A stretch of DNA of 64,000 bases from Gammaproteobacteria bacterium (GCA_023228645.1 JALOAT010000012.1:1-64000); one strand, 5' to 3'; positions 6,394 through 14,967 are shown, numbered from the stretch's first letter. Program-made: numbers and translations. Notes: generated by a model from the sequence alone, not told the origin.

Positions 6394-8106
6394 ATGTTCA
6401 ACCCACTTCTGATGGTAGACGGCTACAAGCTTGGACACCACAACCAATATCCTGAAGGGATGACTTACCTGTTTAGCAATTTTACAGCGCGAAGCAATAA
6501 AAACTTCAAGAAGATCGCGGCAGCGGAATTCTTAGATGATTTTGTAGTGGTATTTGGCACACAAGCTACAGTGTCCTATCTGAATGAGGTGTGGGAGAAG
6601 GAATTCTTTTCTAAGAAGAAAGAAGCTGTTGTAGATGAGTTTGCAAACATCGTTCGTATGTTTTTGAACGACAATTCTTTTACGGTGGAACATGCAGAAG
6701 CCTTGCACGATCTAGGCTATCTTCCAATTAAATTTCACTCTTTGAAAGAAGGGACTCTGTGTAAAGTGAATGTACCGTTCTTTACTTTGGAAAACACTCA
6801 CCCTGATTTCGCTTGGCTTGTCAACTACATTGAAACACAATTGTCTGCGATGCTTTGGAAGCCGATTACTTCAGCAACTATCGCACGGCATTATAAAAAG
6901 ATTTTGAACCGATATTACGAAAAGACATGCGACAATAAAATGGGCATGGAATTTATGGTGCATGATTTTTCGATGCGTGGCTTGTCTAATGTTTTTGATG
7001 CACATTTTTCTGGAATGGGCCATTTGACTTCTTTCAGCGGGAGCGATAACATTCCTGCTTTGGTTGGGGTGCGTAAATACTATGGATGGGACATTGAAAA
7101 AGAATTTTTAGCGGGTGGTGTTCCCGCAACAGAGCATTCAGTTACTTCCAGCAACATTCAATCCTTTGTTGTGACAGAAGGATGTGATGAACTTGAGGCT
7201 GAAAAGAAAACAATTGAATATTTGATTTCAAAATATCCCTCTGGTTTTCTTTCGTATGTTTCAGATACGTATGATTATTACGGAGTAATTTCAGAGGTGT
7301 TGCCATCTTTAAAAGACAAATTGATGGCTCGGGAAGGGAAATTTGTTGTTCGCCCTGACAGCGGTAATCCTATAGATATCATTTGCGGTTTGGATATTCC
7401 TACTGTAGGCGATTCCACAGCCGCTGCTTGGAATTTGTACGATCAAGTGTCGTGTGATACGCCGCACGGTGAACGTGGAGAGGATATTGTCTCAGGTGTA
7501 TTTCTAATCAACGGAGAATATCGTAACATCAAAATTGTAATTGATTGGAATCGTTACGACAAACAGTATTATTACACAGACGGTTATGAAATTATTTCAG
7601 ATGAAGTGGTTTCTCTGACACCGGAGATGAAGGGGTCGCTGCGTTGTTTGTGGGATGCCTTTGGCGGTACACTGAATGAAAAGGGTTATATGGTATTGGA
7701 TTCCCATATTGGAATTATCTATGGAGACAGTATCACCCCTCAGAGAATGCACGAGATTCTTGAGCGTATGAAGCAAATGGGTTTTGCTGCATCTAATGTT
7801 GTGTTCGGGGCAGGAAGTTTCACATATCAATATACGACACGAGATACCTTTGGCATGGCAATGAAGGCCACATATTGCGAAGTAAATGATGTTCCTGTCA
7901 AGTTGTTTAAAGACCCCAAAACAGGAGACGGCAGTAAGAAGTCTGCTAAGGGGATGTTGGTTGTTCAAGACGGTGTATTGGTGGACGACATGGTGTATGG
8001 AGAGTATTTGGGTCAAAAGAACAACTTGGAAGAAATCAATTCTACTCCTAAAGACACATTCGACGTAATTCGTCAACGGATTAACGAGGGATTAAATGCA
8101 AGTTGA
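6394..8106 (+). CDS. nadV: Nicotinamide phosphoribosyltransferase
   Basis: Joins nicotinamide with PRPP to give NMN, the first NAD-salvage step. 570 residues, longer than typical NAMPT (~490); the extra length lies around residues 345-430 (IKIVIDWNRYDKQYYY region). Family marks: N-terminal DGYKLGHHNQYP and FTARSNK, FSGSDNIPALVG, GGVPATEHSV, VVRPDSGNP, and VFGAGSFTYQYTTRDTFG. Strong site AAAGGAGAAATAA before the ATG. In phages this enzyme, with a PRPP source, is linked to restoring NAD after NAD-depleting defences. Confidence 0.95.
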   Translation: MFNPLLMVDGYKLGHHNQYPEGMTYLFSNFTARSNKNFKKIAAAEFLDDFVVVFGTQATVSYLNEVWEKEFFSKKKEAVVDEFANIVRMFLNDNSFTVEHAEALHDLGYLPIKFHSLKEGTLCKVNVPFFTLENTHPDFAWLVNYIETQLSAMLWKPITSATIARHYKKILNRYYEKTCDNKMGMEFMVHDFSMRGLSNVFDAHFSGMGHLTSFSGSDNIPALVGVRKYYGWDIEKEFLAGGVPATEHSVTSSNIQSFVVTEGCDELEAEKKTIEYLISKYPSGFLSYVSDTYDYYGVISEVLPSLKDKLMAREGKFVVRPDSGNPIDIICGLDIPTVGDSTAAAWNLYDQVSCDTPHGERGEDIVSGVFLINGEYRNIKIVIDWNRYDKQYYYTDGYEIISDEVVSLTPEMKGSLRCLWDAFGGTLNEKGYMVLDSHIGIIYGDSITPQRMHEILERMKQMGFAASNVVFGAGSFTYQYTTRDTFGMAMKATYCEVNDVPVKLFKDPKTGDGSKKSAKGMLVVQDGVLVDDMVYGEYLGQKNNLEEINSTPKDTFDVIRQRINEGLNAS

Positions 8107-8311
8107 TAATCGACAATATTTTTCTTGGCCTTATGGGAAAGAAAAAGAAGAGAAGGGAGGGTTCTTTGATTTGCCCGGAAGGGCTTATCCTTGCTATTCT
8201 CCTTACCACAATTTTCCTTCTCATCTCTATATCCCGCCAGGGAAGGGGTATAGGCATGTATGCCCCGACTGCGGAGCAGTGACAGAAGTACACAACAATG
8301 CAGTATTTTAG
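8096..8311 (+). CDS. Small zinc-ribbon-like protein, 71 aa
   Basis: Overlaps the end of the NAMPT gene by 11 bases with GAGGGA upstream of its ATG. Tyr/Pro-rich, ending with HVCPDCGAVTEVHNN: one CxxC knuckle, so half a zinc ribbon. Coupled to nadV; function unknown. Confidence 0.6.
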   Translation: MQVDNRQYFSWPYGKEKEEKGGFFDLPGRAYPCYSPYHNFPSHLYIPPGKGYRHVCPDCGAVTEVHNNAVF

Positions 8312-8319
8312 GAAGATAC

Positions 8320-8781
8320 ATGATTGATTTTAATAAGCCAGTTCAAACTATTAAAGGGAAGCCTGTTATTGTAATCACAACAAATGGGCCAGATCAAAAT
8401 TTTCCAATTGTGGGGCATATCAAAAACAGTGAAGTTATTCGATCTTGGAATCTGTATGGTAAGTTGCGTAAAGGGAGCGAATCGTTTAACATACAAAATG
8501 CTCCACCACTAGACGACTTTGTTGTAGATATAGTGGATGGAAATGGAAGATTGATGGCTAATGTCAAAGTTATGCCAGAAGAGAATAGAATTTCTGTTGA
8601 AACGAAAGAAGGAATTTCTTTGTACAAGAACGGGAAGAGTGTAAATGAAGTTGCAATTAAACGAGAATCCGCCCCAGCACCTGTCCCTGAGGGAGATTTA
8701 GCGTCAGCGTTTTTTAAGCAGTTTAGCTCCAACGGAAGAATATTAGATGATGGTTTGGAGGAAACGGATGGTCAAGATTAA
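8320..8781 (+). CDS. Hypothetical protein, 153 aa
   Basis: Starts at ATG 8320 after TAGGAAGATAC; an upstream in-frame extension reaches into the previous gene and is not needed. The first ~110 residues look beta-rich (GKPVIVITTNGPDQNFPIVG). A Pro-rich linker (SAPAPVPEGD) leads to a short C-terminal helix and acidic tail, a layout suited to tethering a partner. Between nadV and the helicase gene; function unknown. Confidence 0.65.
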   Translation: MIDFNKPVQTIKGKPVIVITTNGPDQNFPIVGHIKNSEVIRSWNLYGKLRKGSESFNIQNAPPLDDFVVDIVDGNGRLMANVKVMPEENRISVETKEGISLYKNGKSVNEVAIKRESAPAPVPEGDLASAFFKQFSSNGRILDDGLEETDGQD

Positions 8782-8819
8782 ACAAATGTTATTTCACGTT
8801 ATACCTCAAGAGGTGTGAC

Positions 8820-10469
8820 ATGGGGTATTGGAAAGGAGATGCAGTGAGCAGAGATGTTGAAAGTAAAGAAACGGTGAAGGATGTACAATCCTATCCAATT
8901 CTTGCTAATGAAGAGAGGGGCATTACAAAAGAAACGTGTGAGCGTTATGGTGTTCGCTGTGCTGTAAGTCCTTCAGATGGTAGGACGCCTATTGCTTATT
9001 ATTTCCCTTCTTTTAATAAAAAGGGAAAGATTGTAGGGTACATGAAACAAGACCTTACAAAGAACAAAGAAGAGAAGGGTCATTGGCAAGCTATTGGTAG
9101 TGTAGCTATCAGTAATATGCTATTTGGACAGGATGTTGCGGATAGTATTCAACGGAAGAAGAAAAATCTTATTATTACAGAAGGTCAATGGGATGCTTTA
9201 TCGGTGTTTCAAGCTTGTAAGGATAAGGTGAAAGGAACAAAGTTTGAAGGACTTGAACCTTTTGTTGTTAGTATTCCACTTGGAACAGCAAATGCAGCGG
9301 AAGCTGTTTTGCAAAATTTGAAGTGGGTTCAGCAGTTTGAAGAGTTCACTACTTTCTTTGATAACGATAGTTGTACGCCGACAGAGAAGAGGAAGGGCAT
9401 TTTAAAAGGCGTAGAGGCCGCAGAAGCCGTCCTTTCCTCGTTGGTAGGGGGAACACTCAAGCTATACACTATTGTCGCTCCTGAAGGCTATAAAGACGCC
9501 TCAGACTTAATGCAAGACGGAAAGTGGGATGAGCTTGCTAAGTTAGTGTCTTTTGAAAAGGAAGAATATATCCCTGAAAAGATTGTTCGCGTAAGTGATA
9601 TTGATTTTGAGGATATTATTGCTCCCCCGCCTGACGGTATTATCGTTCCTCAGTTTCCAAAATTGATGGAGAAAACTTCAGGGTTTCACAAGCGTACCCT
9701 TACTCTTATCACAGCCCCGAGTGGGGCAGGGAAGACAACAGGCGTTAGTATCATTTCAAACGAGATTGAAAAGGCAGGTCAACGCCTGGGTATGATTTAT
9801 CTTGAAGAGCAAACAAAGGAAACGGTTCAACGACTTATTGCTGATAAGTTGAAGGTGAATTACCTTAAATTTAAGCGAGAGCCTTTAAAATATGCTTCTC
9901 GTGAACAACTTCAAGAGGTGTATCAAGAAATTATTGAAAAGAATGATGTTATTCTTCTAGATCATTTCGGAAGTTTGCCGATTGAAGATTTAATGAATAA
10001 GGTGAAATATCTTCATCTTGTAGAAGGATGTGACTTCATTATTCTTGACCACTTGAGTATGGTGATTAGCGGTCAGCAAACTACAGATGAACGGAAAGAA
10101 CTTGACATTGTGATGACAGAGCTTTCTGCCTTCGCAGCAGCACATGATGTTGGTATCATTGTTGTGTGTCACCTGAACAGGCAAGGAACAGCAGAGCAGT
10201 TTAAGCCTAAGAAGGGTAAGGACGGAGAAGAAGATAAGCCCTATTGGATTAAAGTTACAAAGGAAACGCTACGAGGTAGTGGGGCTTTAGAGCAACTTTC
10301 GTTTGTAATTTTAGGACTAGAGCCTGAAATCCTACCTTCTAGGGATAGAGGTCGTGTGCGATGGGTGGTATTGAAAAATCGTCCTACAGGGTATTTAGGT
10401 GATGCAGATATTTGGAAGTTGAACGAAAGTACGTGGGATGTAGAACTTTCAGAAGAAGATGATTTTTAA
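8820..10469 (+). CDS. Replicative helicase with TOPRIM (primase-like) domain, T7 gp4 type
   Basis: N-terminal TOPRIM half with ITEGQWDALSVFQ and FFDND (metal-binding acidic residues), then a RecA-fold helicase: Walker A APSGAGKTTG (~298-307), Walker B FIILDHLSMVI, VVCHLNRQG and RGSGALEQL. Ring helicases of this type unwind the fork and, in full-length T7 gp4, prime lagging strands. No N-terminal Cys4 zinc-binding domain is present, which in T7 is required for template recognition by the primase. The next gene is the DNA polymerase. Start: ATG 8820 has AGAGG; in-frame GTG 8844 with AAAGGAG is equally plausible. Confidence 0.92.
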   Translation: MGYWKGDAVSRDVESKETVKDVQSYPILANEERGITKETCERYGVRCAVSPSDGRTPIAYYFPSFNKKGKIVGYMKQDLTKNKEEKGHWQAIGSVAISNMLFGQDVADSIQRKKKNLIITEGQWDALSVFQACKDKVKGTKFEGLEPFVVSIPLGTANAAEAVLQNLKWVQQFEEFTTFFDNDSCTPTEKRKGILKGVEAAEAVLSSLVGGTLKLYTIVAPEGYKDASDLMQDGKWDELAKLVSFEKEEYIPEKIVRVSDIDFEDIIAPPPDGIIVPQFPKLMEKTSGFHKRTLTLITAPSGAGKTTGVSIISNEIEKAGQRLGMIYLEEQTKETVQRLIADKLKVNYLKFKREPLKYASREQLQEVYQEIIEKNDVILLDHFGSLPIEDLMNKVKYLHLVEGCDFIILDHLSMVISGQQTTDERKELDIVMTELSAFAAAHDVGIIVVCHLNRQGTAEQFKPKKGKDGEEDKPYWIKVTKETLRGSGALEQLSFVILGLEPEILPSRDRGRVRWVVLKNRPTGYLGDADIWKLNESTWDVELSEEDDF

Positions 10470-10519
10470 TGTAAACATCTAATTTGAAAGTTAGAAAAGT
10501 TTAATATAAAGGAGAAAGT

Positions 10520-12964
10520 ATGCAGGGGTGTGTGTGGGATATTGAGTCTACTAACTTATTGGATGAGTCGTCTATTGACTACACTGCCTCTCCTTACAAA
10601 CTAAAGGAGAGTTTTGCTCTTCATTGTATTGTTGTTGTGGACAGGGATACAAAAGAAGTATATGCGTTTTATGACGGAGATGACATTGTTTTAGATGGTC
10701 GTAAGTATGAAACAGAGGTGGAAGGGAATGTGTATGTTCTAGAAAACTATACCCCCGTAGAATACACTCGTTATAATCTCGAAGATTTTCCTAGTTTTGT
10801 AGAAGAAAATATGGAGAATTGTGAGATTATCGCGCATAACCAAATTAACTATGACCTTCTTACGTGCAAGTTGTATTACGGTATGGACTACACTGTGGAA
10901 GAAGATTCATGGATGGGGAACAAAGTTGATTTTGTTGACACGTTAGTCTTGTCTAAAACTTTGAATCCAGATCGTTTCGGCGGGCATAGCCTGGATAATT
11001 TGTCTTCAAAGACAGGTGTTCAAAAGGTGGAGTTTCGTAAGCATATTCCGCAGGCAGAGCGTTTTAAACATTTTGCTCCTGATATGCTCTACTATAACGT
11101 TTATGACTGTCTTTCAAACTTAGAGGTGTATCACTATCTGAAGACTGAGGCAGAAGGGTGGAATTGGGAAGATGCTATTTCTTTGGAAAAATCCGTAGCG
11201 GATATTATTACGCGACAGTCACATAGAGGTTTTAAATTTAACAAGGAACTGGCAGAAGAATCTATTCGGGAATTGGATGCTTTAATGGAAGAGAGGAAAA
11301 ACCGTGTAGAGCCTCTTCTCCCCAAAAAGAAAGCAACCAAAGCCTTCATGAAAGATTATATTCCCCCTAAGGTTCAATTTAAGAAGGATGGAACTCATAG
11401 TGCCAATCTGATTAAGTGGATTGAAAAGCACAATGGACGTTTTGTTGACAATTACACTGTGGAAGTTTTGGGCGAGGTTCGTACTCTTCCTCTTCCCCTA
11501 GAGCCAATGGTTACTGAAGTAGCCGCTACTATTGACGACAGCACACATATTAAAGAATGGCTTGTAAGCCTTGGGTGGTCGCCTACGGAATGGAAAGAAA
11601 AGGATTTGTCTGTTGATACAAAGAAACAGAAGCTTCCTAGAGATAAATTTGAAGCTACGGTGGATAGATATGTCCAACAAACATTAGAATCGTCTCTCTG
11701 CGAACATAGGTGTGAATATTTGGAGACATCCTCTGAAAAACTTCGAGGTAAGCTTTTATCTTCGAGGGAAGGGAAACCAGTGAGGGTTCAAACTAATCCT
11801 AGTTTCACTGTAGGACAAGAAAAAGAGTTGTGTCCTGACTTGGAACGAGTGGCAGAAGATTTCCCCTACGTTAAAGACGTTGTGGAATATCTGACGTATA
11901 AGCATCGCCGTAATAGTATTCTTGGAGGTGGATTAGATTGGGATGAAGAAGAAGAGGCAGAAAAAGGTTATCTTGCTGCCGTGAGAGAAGATGGAAGAAT
12001 CCCCACGCCAGCAGACACTTGTGGTGCTGCTACAAGCCGCATGAAGCATAGGCTTGTAGCTAACATTCCGCGTGTCACTTCTCTTTACGGAGAGAAGATG
12101 CGAGCATTGTTTGGGGTGGAAGATGGCTTCTTTCAAATTGGCTATGACTTTGATAGTTTGGAAGCACGAGAGGAAGCTCATTATTGTTTTCGTTATGAGA
12201 ATGAGCCACGAGAATATTGCAACTCGTTGTTGCAAGACAAACCCTATGATGTTCATACGATGATGGCTCAACGTATTTCAGAAATTCTTAAACGAGAGTT
12301 TACAAGGACACCAGCTAAATCAGTTAAGTATGCTGCGACATACGGCGCTCAAGCTGCTAAGATTGCTAAGACAATTGGAGCAGATATTAAAACAGGTGAA
12401 GTGGTGTTTAAGGCTTTTTGGGAAGCTGCAAAGCCTTTGGCACAACTGAAAGAGAAGTTGAAGCAGTATTGGGAGAAACGGGGAGGCAAGAAATTCATCT
12501 TGGGGATTGACGGAAGGAAAATTCCTACACGCTCTCCTCATGCCATTCTAAATTCTCTTTTTCAGAGTGCAGGTGTTATTTGTGCTAAAAGGGCTATGGT
12601 GATTCATGATCGTTTGTTGAAGGAACATGGACTATCCGTTGATTTCTTTACAGAGGATTGGAAGAGCAAGCTGTTTGCACAACAATTGATTGCTTACCAC
12701 GATGAAGCTCAAATGGAAGTGAGCAAATCTCTTGTTAAATTTAAAATGTTTGAAACGGAAGAAGAAGCTCAAGCGTTTAAGGATGAACAAGATGTCATTT
12801 GGTCTGACATTAAACCTAGCCCCAAAGGGGGTTGGTATGTGGCTTATAGCTTGCCAGGGGAGTTAGCAGTGAAGGCTGTAACCGAAGCAGGACACTACTA
12901 CAACTTGAATGTAGAGTTGACAGCCGGTTATATGGTGGAAAGATCGTGGGCGGGATGTCACTAA
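10520..12964 (+). CDS. Family A DNA polymerase with 3'-5' exonuclease, T7 type
   Basis: 814 residues. N-terminal DnaQ-like exonuclease begins VWDIES (Exo I, residues 6-11), with HNQINYDLLTCKL (Exo II) and YYNVYDCLSNLEVY (Exo III). Polymerase motifs: motif A FFQIGYDFDSLEAREEAHY, motif B (TPAKSVKYAATYGAQ) and motif C YHDEAQMEV (~726). Strong site AAAGGAGAAAGT before the ATG. Replicates phage DNA with the helicase encoded just upstream. Larger than T7 gp5 (704), mainly from insertions between exonuclease and palm. Confidence 0.96.
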   Translation: MQGCVWDIESTNLLDESSIDYTASPYKLKESFALHCIVVVDRDTKEVYAFYDGDDIVLDGRKYETEVEGNVYVLENYTPVEYTRYNLEDFPSFVEENMENCEIIAHNQINYDLLTCKLYYGMDYTVEEDSWMGNKVDFVDTLVLSKTLNPDRFGGHSLDNLSSKTGVQKVEFRKHIPQAERFKHFAPDMLYYNVYDCLSNLEVYHYLKTEAEGWNWEDAISLEKSVADIITRQSHRGFKFNKELAEESIRELDALMEERKNRVEPLLPKKKATKAFMKDYIPPKVQFKKDGTHSANLIKWIEKHNGRFVDNYTVEVLGEVRTLPLPLEPMVTEVAATIDDSTHIKEWLVSLGWSPTEWKEKDLSVDTKKQKLPRDKFEATVDRYVQQTLESSLCEHRCEYLETSSEKLRGKLLSSREGKPVRVQTNPSFTVGQEKELCPDLERVAEDFPYVKDVVEYLTYKHRRNSILGGGLDWDEEEEAEKGYLAAVREDGRIPTPADTCGAATSRMKHRLVANIPRVTSLYGEKMRALFGVEDGFFQIGYDFDSLEAREEAHYCFRYENEPREYCNSLLQDKPYDVHTMMAQRISEILKREFTRTPAKSVKYAATYGAQAAKIAKTIGADIKTGEVVFKAFWEAAKPLAQLKEKLKQYWEKRGGKKFILGIDGRKIPTRSPHAILNSLFQSAGVICAKRAMVIHDRLLKEHGLSVDFFTEDWKSKLFAQQLIAYHDEAQMEVSKSLVKFKMFETEEEAQAFKDEQDVIWSDIKPSPKGGWYVAYSLPGELAVKAVTEAGHYYNLNVELTAGYMVERSWAGCH

Positions 12965-13001
12965 TATTTGTGTTGTATTGATACAAAATCACAAATTGTT
13001 C

Positions 13002-13030
13002 TTGACAACTAACAAAAGATGTTCTATAGT
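13002..13030 (+). promoter_or_regulatory. Sigma-70 promoter P1 upstream of RNA array and Ro60
   Basis: TTGACA, 17 bp, TATAGT. The predicted start near 13037 would produce a transcript covering the whole RNA array and the Ro60-like gene. Confidence 0.8.
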
Positions 13031-13121
13031 AACACTATCGTTGAATTACCAAAGTTGTAAAGGAAAGGAAGTTTCCTGAACAACAAATATGTGGGAATTT
13101 AACAACAACGTTAAAAAGAGG

Positions 13122-13150
13122 TTGACAAGGATTAAAATGTAGAGTAGAAT
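13122..13150 (+). promoter_or_regulatory. Sigma-70 promoter P2 upstream of RNA array and Ro60
   Basis: TTGACA, 17 bp, TAGAAT, 120 bp downstream of P1. The predicted start near 13157 lies just before the first structured RNA element at 13175. Confidence 0.8.
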
Positions 13151-13174
13151 TTCATTCATACGCTGCAAGAACAA

Positions 13175-13240
13175 GGGTTACTAACAGCAAACATTTAAAT
13201 TCACTTATTGGAAAATGAAATAATGTAACCCGTTAATTTT
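13175..13240 (+). ncRNA. Structured RNA element 1 of the Ro60 leader array (Y-RNA-like hairpin)
   Basis: Closing stem GGGTTA/TAACCC (13175-13180 with 13226-13231). Directly inside the 5' strand is the conserved CTAACAGCAA (13181-13190), then an inner hairpin (CATT..TTCA / TGAA..AATG). GTTAATTTT follows the stem and can pair with TAAC of the conserved motif, an H-type pseudoknot option. The same architecture recurs four times in tandem before a Ro60-like gene. Confidence 0.6.
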
Positions 13241-13365
13241 AGTGTGCTAACAGCAAACTTACTTAATGCAATGATAAGGCCGTGGTATGGGTTCGAGTCC
13301 CGTTCCCTGCTTGCAGGGATAGCTTAATTGGAAGAGCACGTAAAGTAATGCACACTGTTAATTTT
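13241..13365 (+). ncRNA. Structured RNA element 2: YrlA-like RNA with circularly permuted tRNA mimic
   Basis: Closing stem AGTGTG/CACACT, conserved CTAACAGCAA, second stem TTACTT/AAGTAA, third stem CGTG/CACG, then an inside-out tRNA. T-arm 13287-13303 (ATGGG, loop TTCGAGT, CCCGT); acceptor-like 3' strand TCCCTGC (13304-13310); TT; acceptor 5' strand GCAGGGA (13313-13319); TA; D-arm 13322-13337 (GCTT, AATTGGAA, GAGC). The acceptor strands pair fully and are capped by a G(CUUG)C tetraloop. There is no anticodon arm; its place is taken by the long stem. YrlA-class bacterial Y RNAs pair a Ro-binding stem with just such a tRNA-like module. Confidence 0.78.
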
Positions 13366-13420
13366 GAATACTAACAGCAACTATCTACTTAATGGAAATA
13401 GTAAAATGTATTCAGTGTTG
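13366..13420 (+). ncRNA. Structured RNA element 3 of the Ro60 leader array
   Basis: Closing stem GAATAC/GTATTC (13366-13371 with 13408-13413), conserved TAACAGCAA right after the 5' strand, inner hairpin CTAT/ATAG. The 3' flank AGTGTTG can pair with TAACA allowing one G-U. Compensatory change of the closing stem relative to the other three copies supports a conserved fold. Confidence 0.58.
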
Positions 13421-13421
13421 A

Positions 13422-13490
13422 GGATGCTAACAGCAAATTTTAAACATCAAACTGCTAATTTGACCCGTTAAAACGCATCCTGTTAAAATT
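13422..13490 (+). ncRNA. Structured RNA element 4 of the Ro60 leader array
   Basis: Closing stem GGATGC/GCATCC (13422-13427 with 13475-13480), conserved TAACAGCAAA, second stem TTTTAA/TTAAAA and inner CAAA/TTTG. 3' flank TGTTAAAATT. Ends two bases before the Shine-Dalgarno AAAGGAG of the Ro60-like gene, so folding or protein binding here could affect translation. Confidence 0.58.
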
Positions 13491-13506
13491 CAAAGGAGAA
13501 ACGAAA

Positions 13507-14892
13507 ATGAGCGAACTGTTCCAAGCTATCAATAACACCACTACGACAACGAATGGCATGTCTGCATACCAAAGTAGTCTATCTGCCAATTTAGATTTGT
13601 TTTTCGTTATTGGAACGGCACGAGGGGAAGATGTCTGGAATGTCTTTGCAAAAGCTTACCAAGAAAATCCTAATCTCGCAGTGAGAATTCTTCTCTGGAG
13701 TCGAGATATTCGAGAGGGAGCAGGCGAACGACAACGTTTTCGAGATATTCTCATGCAAATGAGTCGTACTGAGGGCTATCAAGAATTGATTGTCTCTGTA
13801 ATTAAAAAGATTCCTGAGGTGGGACGTTGGGATGACTTGTTTTCTTTGATGAATACGGAGTATGAATCTCAAGCTCTGCAAATCGTTGCAGAGGGGATTA
13901 AGAATGGTGATGGGCTTGCTGCTAAGTGGTCGCCCCGTAAAGGCCCGATAGCTGTAAAACTACGAGAAGTGATGAAACTAACTCCTAAGGGTTATAGAAA
14001 AACGATTGTTAATCTCACTAAGGTTGTTGAACAACAAATGTGTTCCGGCCAGTGGGATAAGATTGAATACTCTCATGTTCCTTCGATTGCTTCAAAGATT
14101 TATCGACAAGCATTTAGGCGACATGATGAGAACAGGTATGACCAGTATCTAGATGCTGTAATTAATGGTGAAAAGAAGATGAATGTTTCGGCAATCTTCC
14201 CTCATCAAATTGTAGAGCCTTTCCTGGGGTACGCATACAACTTGGATGCGAAGCAGGCCGAAGCACAATGGAAATCCCTTCCAAATTACTTGGAAGGTGT
14301 AGATGAACGAATTCTTACTGTATGCGATGTATCAGGCAGTATGCACGGTATGCCCATGAATGTTAGCGTAGGGCTTGGTTTGTATTTCAGTGAACGCCTA
14401 GAAGGGGTATTTAAGGATTGTATTGTCACTTTCTCTGCTAATCCGCAGTTTGTTAAGGTAAAGGGTAACACTCTGATTGATCGGGTTAATAATCTTAGTC
14501 GTGTAGATTGGGGTATGAATACAGACATTGAAGCTGTATTCCAGAAGTTGCTAGCTACTGCTGTGCGAGAGAAAGTGAGTGTAGAGCACATGCCGACAAA
14601 GGTGTTGATTATTTCGGATATGCAATTTGACCAGTGCTCAAGTAATACAGGCGAAACGATGTTTCAAATGCTTGAACGGAAATACGCAGAAGCTGGATAT
14701 GAAATGCCAAATCTGGTGTTCTGGAATGTTGCCTCTACAAATAACGGTAATGTGCCGGTAACAAAAAACAAACAAGGTGTTGCTTTAGTCAGCGGTTCTA
14801 GTCCTTCAGTGGTGCAGTCTGTGCTTGGAGGGGAAATTGACCCTATTAAAGTAATGCTAAAAACCGTGATGAAAGATCGTTACACGGTTTAG
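13507..14892 (+). CDS. Ro60/TROVE-superfamily RNA-binding protein with vWA domain
   Basis: 461 residues. An N-terminal helical-repeat region carries motifs shared by TROVE/DUF2828 proteins (ILLWSRDIREGAGERQRF, GRWDDLF, VVEQQMCSGQWDKIEYSHV, FRRHDENRY). A C-terminal von Willebrand A domain has a MIDAS DxSxS at Asp274-Ser278 (CDVSGSM). Ro60 is a ring that binds misfolded RNAs through its cavity and Y RNAs on its surface; bacterial orthologs work in RNA processing and usually lie next to their Y RNA. Here the gene directly follows four structured RNAs, one a tRNA mimic, and precedes three tRNA genes. The family call is firm; choosing TROVE over DUF2828 is less so. Confidence 0.85.
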   Translation: MSELFQAINNTTTTTNGMSAYQSSLSANLDLFFVIGTARGEDVWNVFAKAYQENPNLAVRILLWSRDIREGAGERQRFRDILMQMSRTEGYQELIVSVIKKIPEVGRWDDLFSLMNTEYESQALQIVAEGIKNGDGLAAKWSPRKGPIAVKLREVMKLTPKGYRKTIVNLTKVVEQQMCSGQWDKIEYSHVPSIASKIYRQAFRRHDENRYDQYLDAVINGEKKMNVSAIFPHQIVEPFLGYAYNLDAKQAEAQWKSLPNYLEGVDERILTVCDVSGSMHGMPMNVSVGLGLYFSERLEGVFKDCIVTFSANPQFVKVKGNTLIDRVNNLSRVDWGMNTDIEAVFQKLLATAVREKVSVEHMPTKVLIISDMQFDQCSSNTGETMFQMLERKYAEAGYEMPNLVFWNVASTNNGNVPVTKNKQGVALVSGSSPSVVQSVLGGEIDPIKVMLKTVMKDRYTV

Positions 14893-14967
14893 TGAAAACT
14901 ACTGGAAGGGAGTCTTGAATCTGTAGGACACAATCTTACAGAGGATACATAACCTTCCTACCGATTT

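Larger units (their letters stand above)
12965..13174 (+). other. Leader region upstream of the RNA array
   Basis: Gene-free stretch between polymerase and Ro60-like gene. It holds a small inverted repeat TTGTAT/ATACAA (12972-12985), two tandem sigma-70 promoters and a GGAAA/TTTCC hairpin (~13062-13076). No ORF of note. The rest of the gap to 13506 is the structured RNA array. Confidence 0.7.

Noticed and set aside
7597..8076. 159-codon leftward ORF
   Set aside because: Antisense to the conserved C-terminal part of nicotinamide phosphoribosyltransferase; no ribosome site.
13277..13345. An ordinary tRNA gene
   Set aside because: T-arm and D-arm sequences are clear, but they are in reversed order and no anticodon arm with matching strands joins them; the standard 5'-D-anticodon-T order does not exist here.
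13175..13490. preQ1 or other known riboswitch
   Set aside because: The repeated pseudoknot-like shape recalled preQ1-I, but the conserved loop and A-rich tail sequences of that class are absent, and four tandem copies before a Ro60 gene fit Y-type RNAs better.
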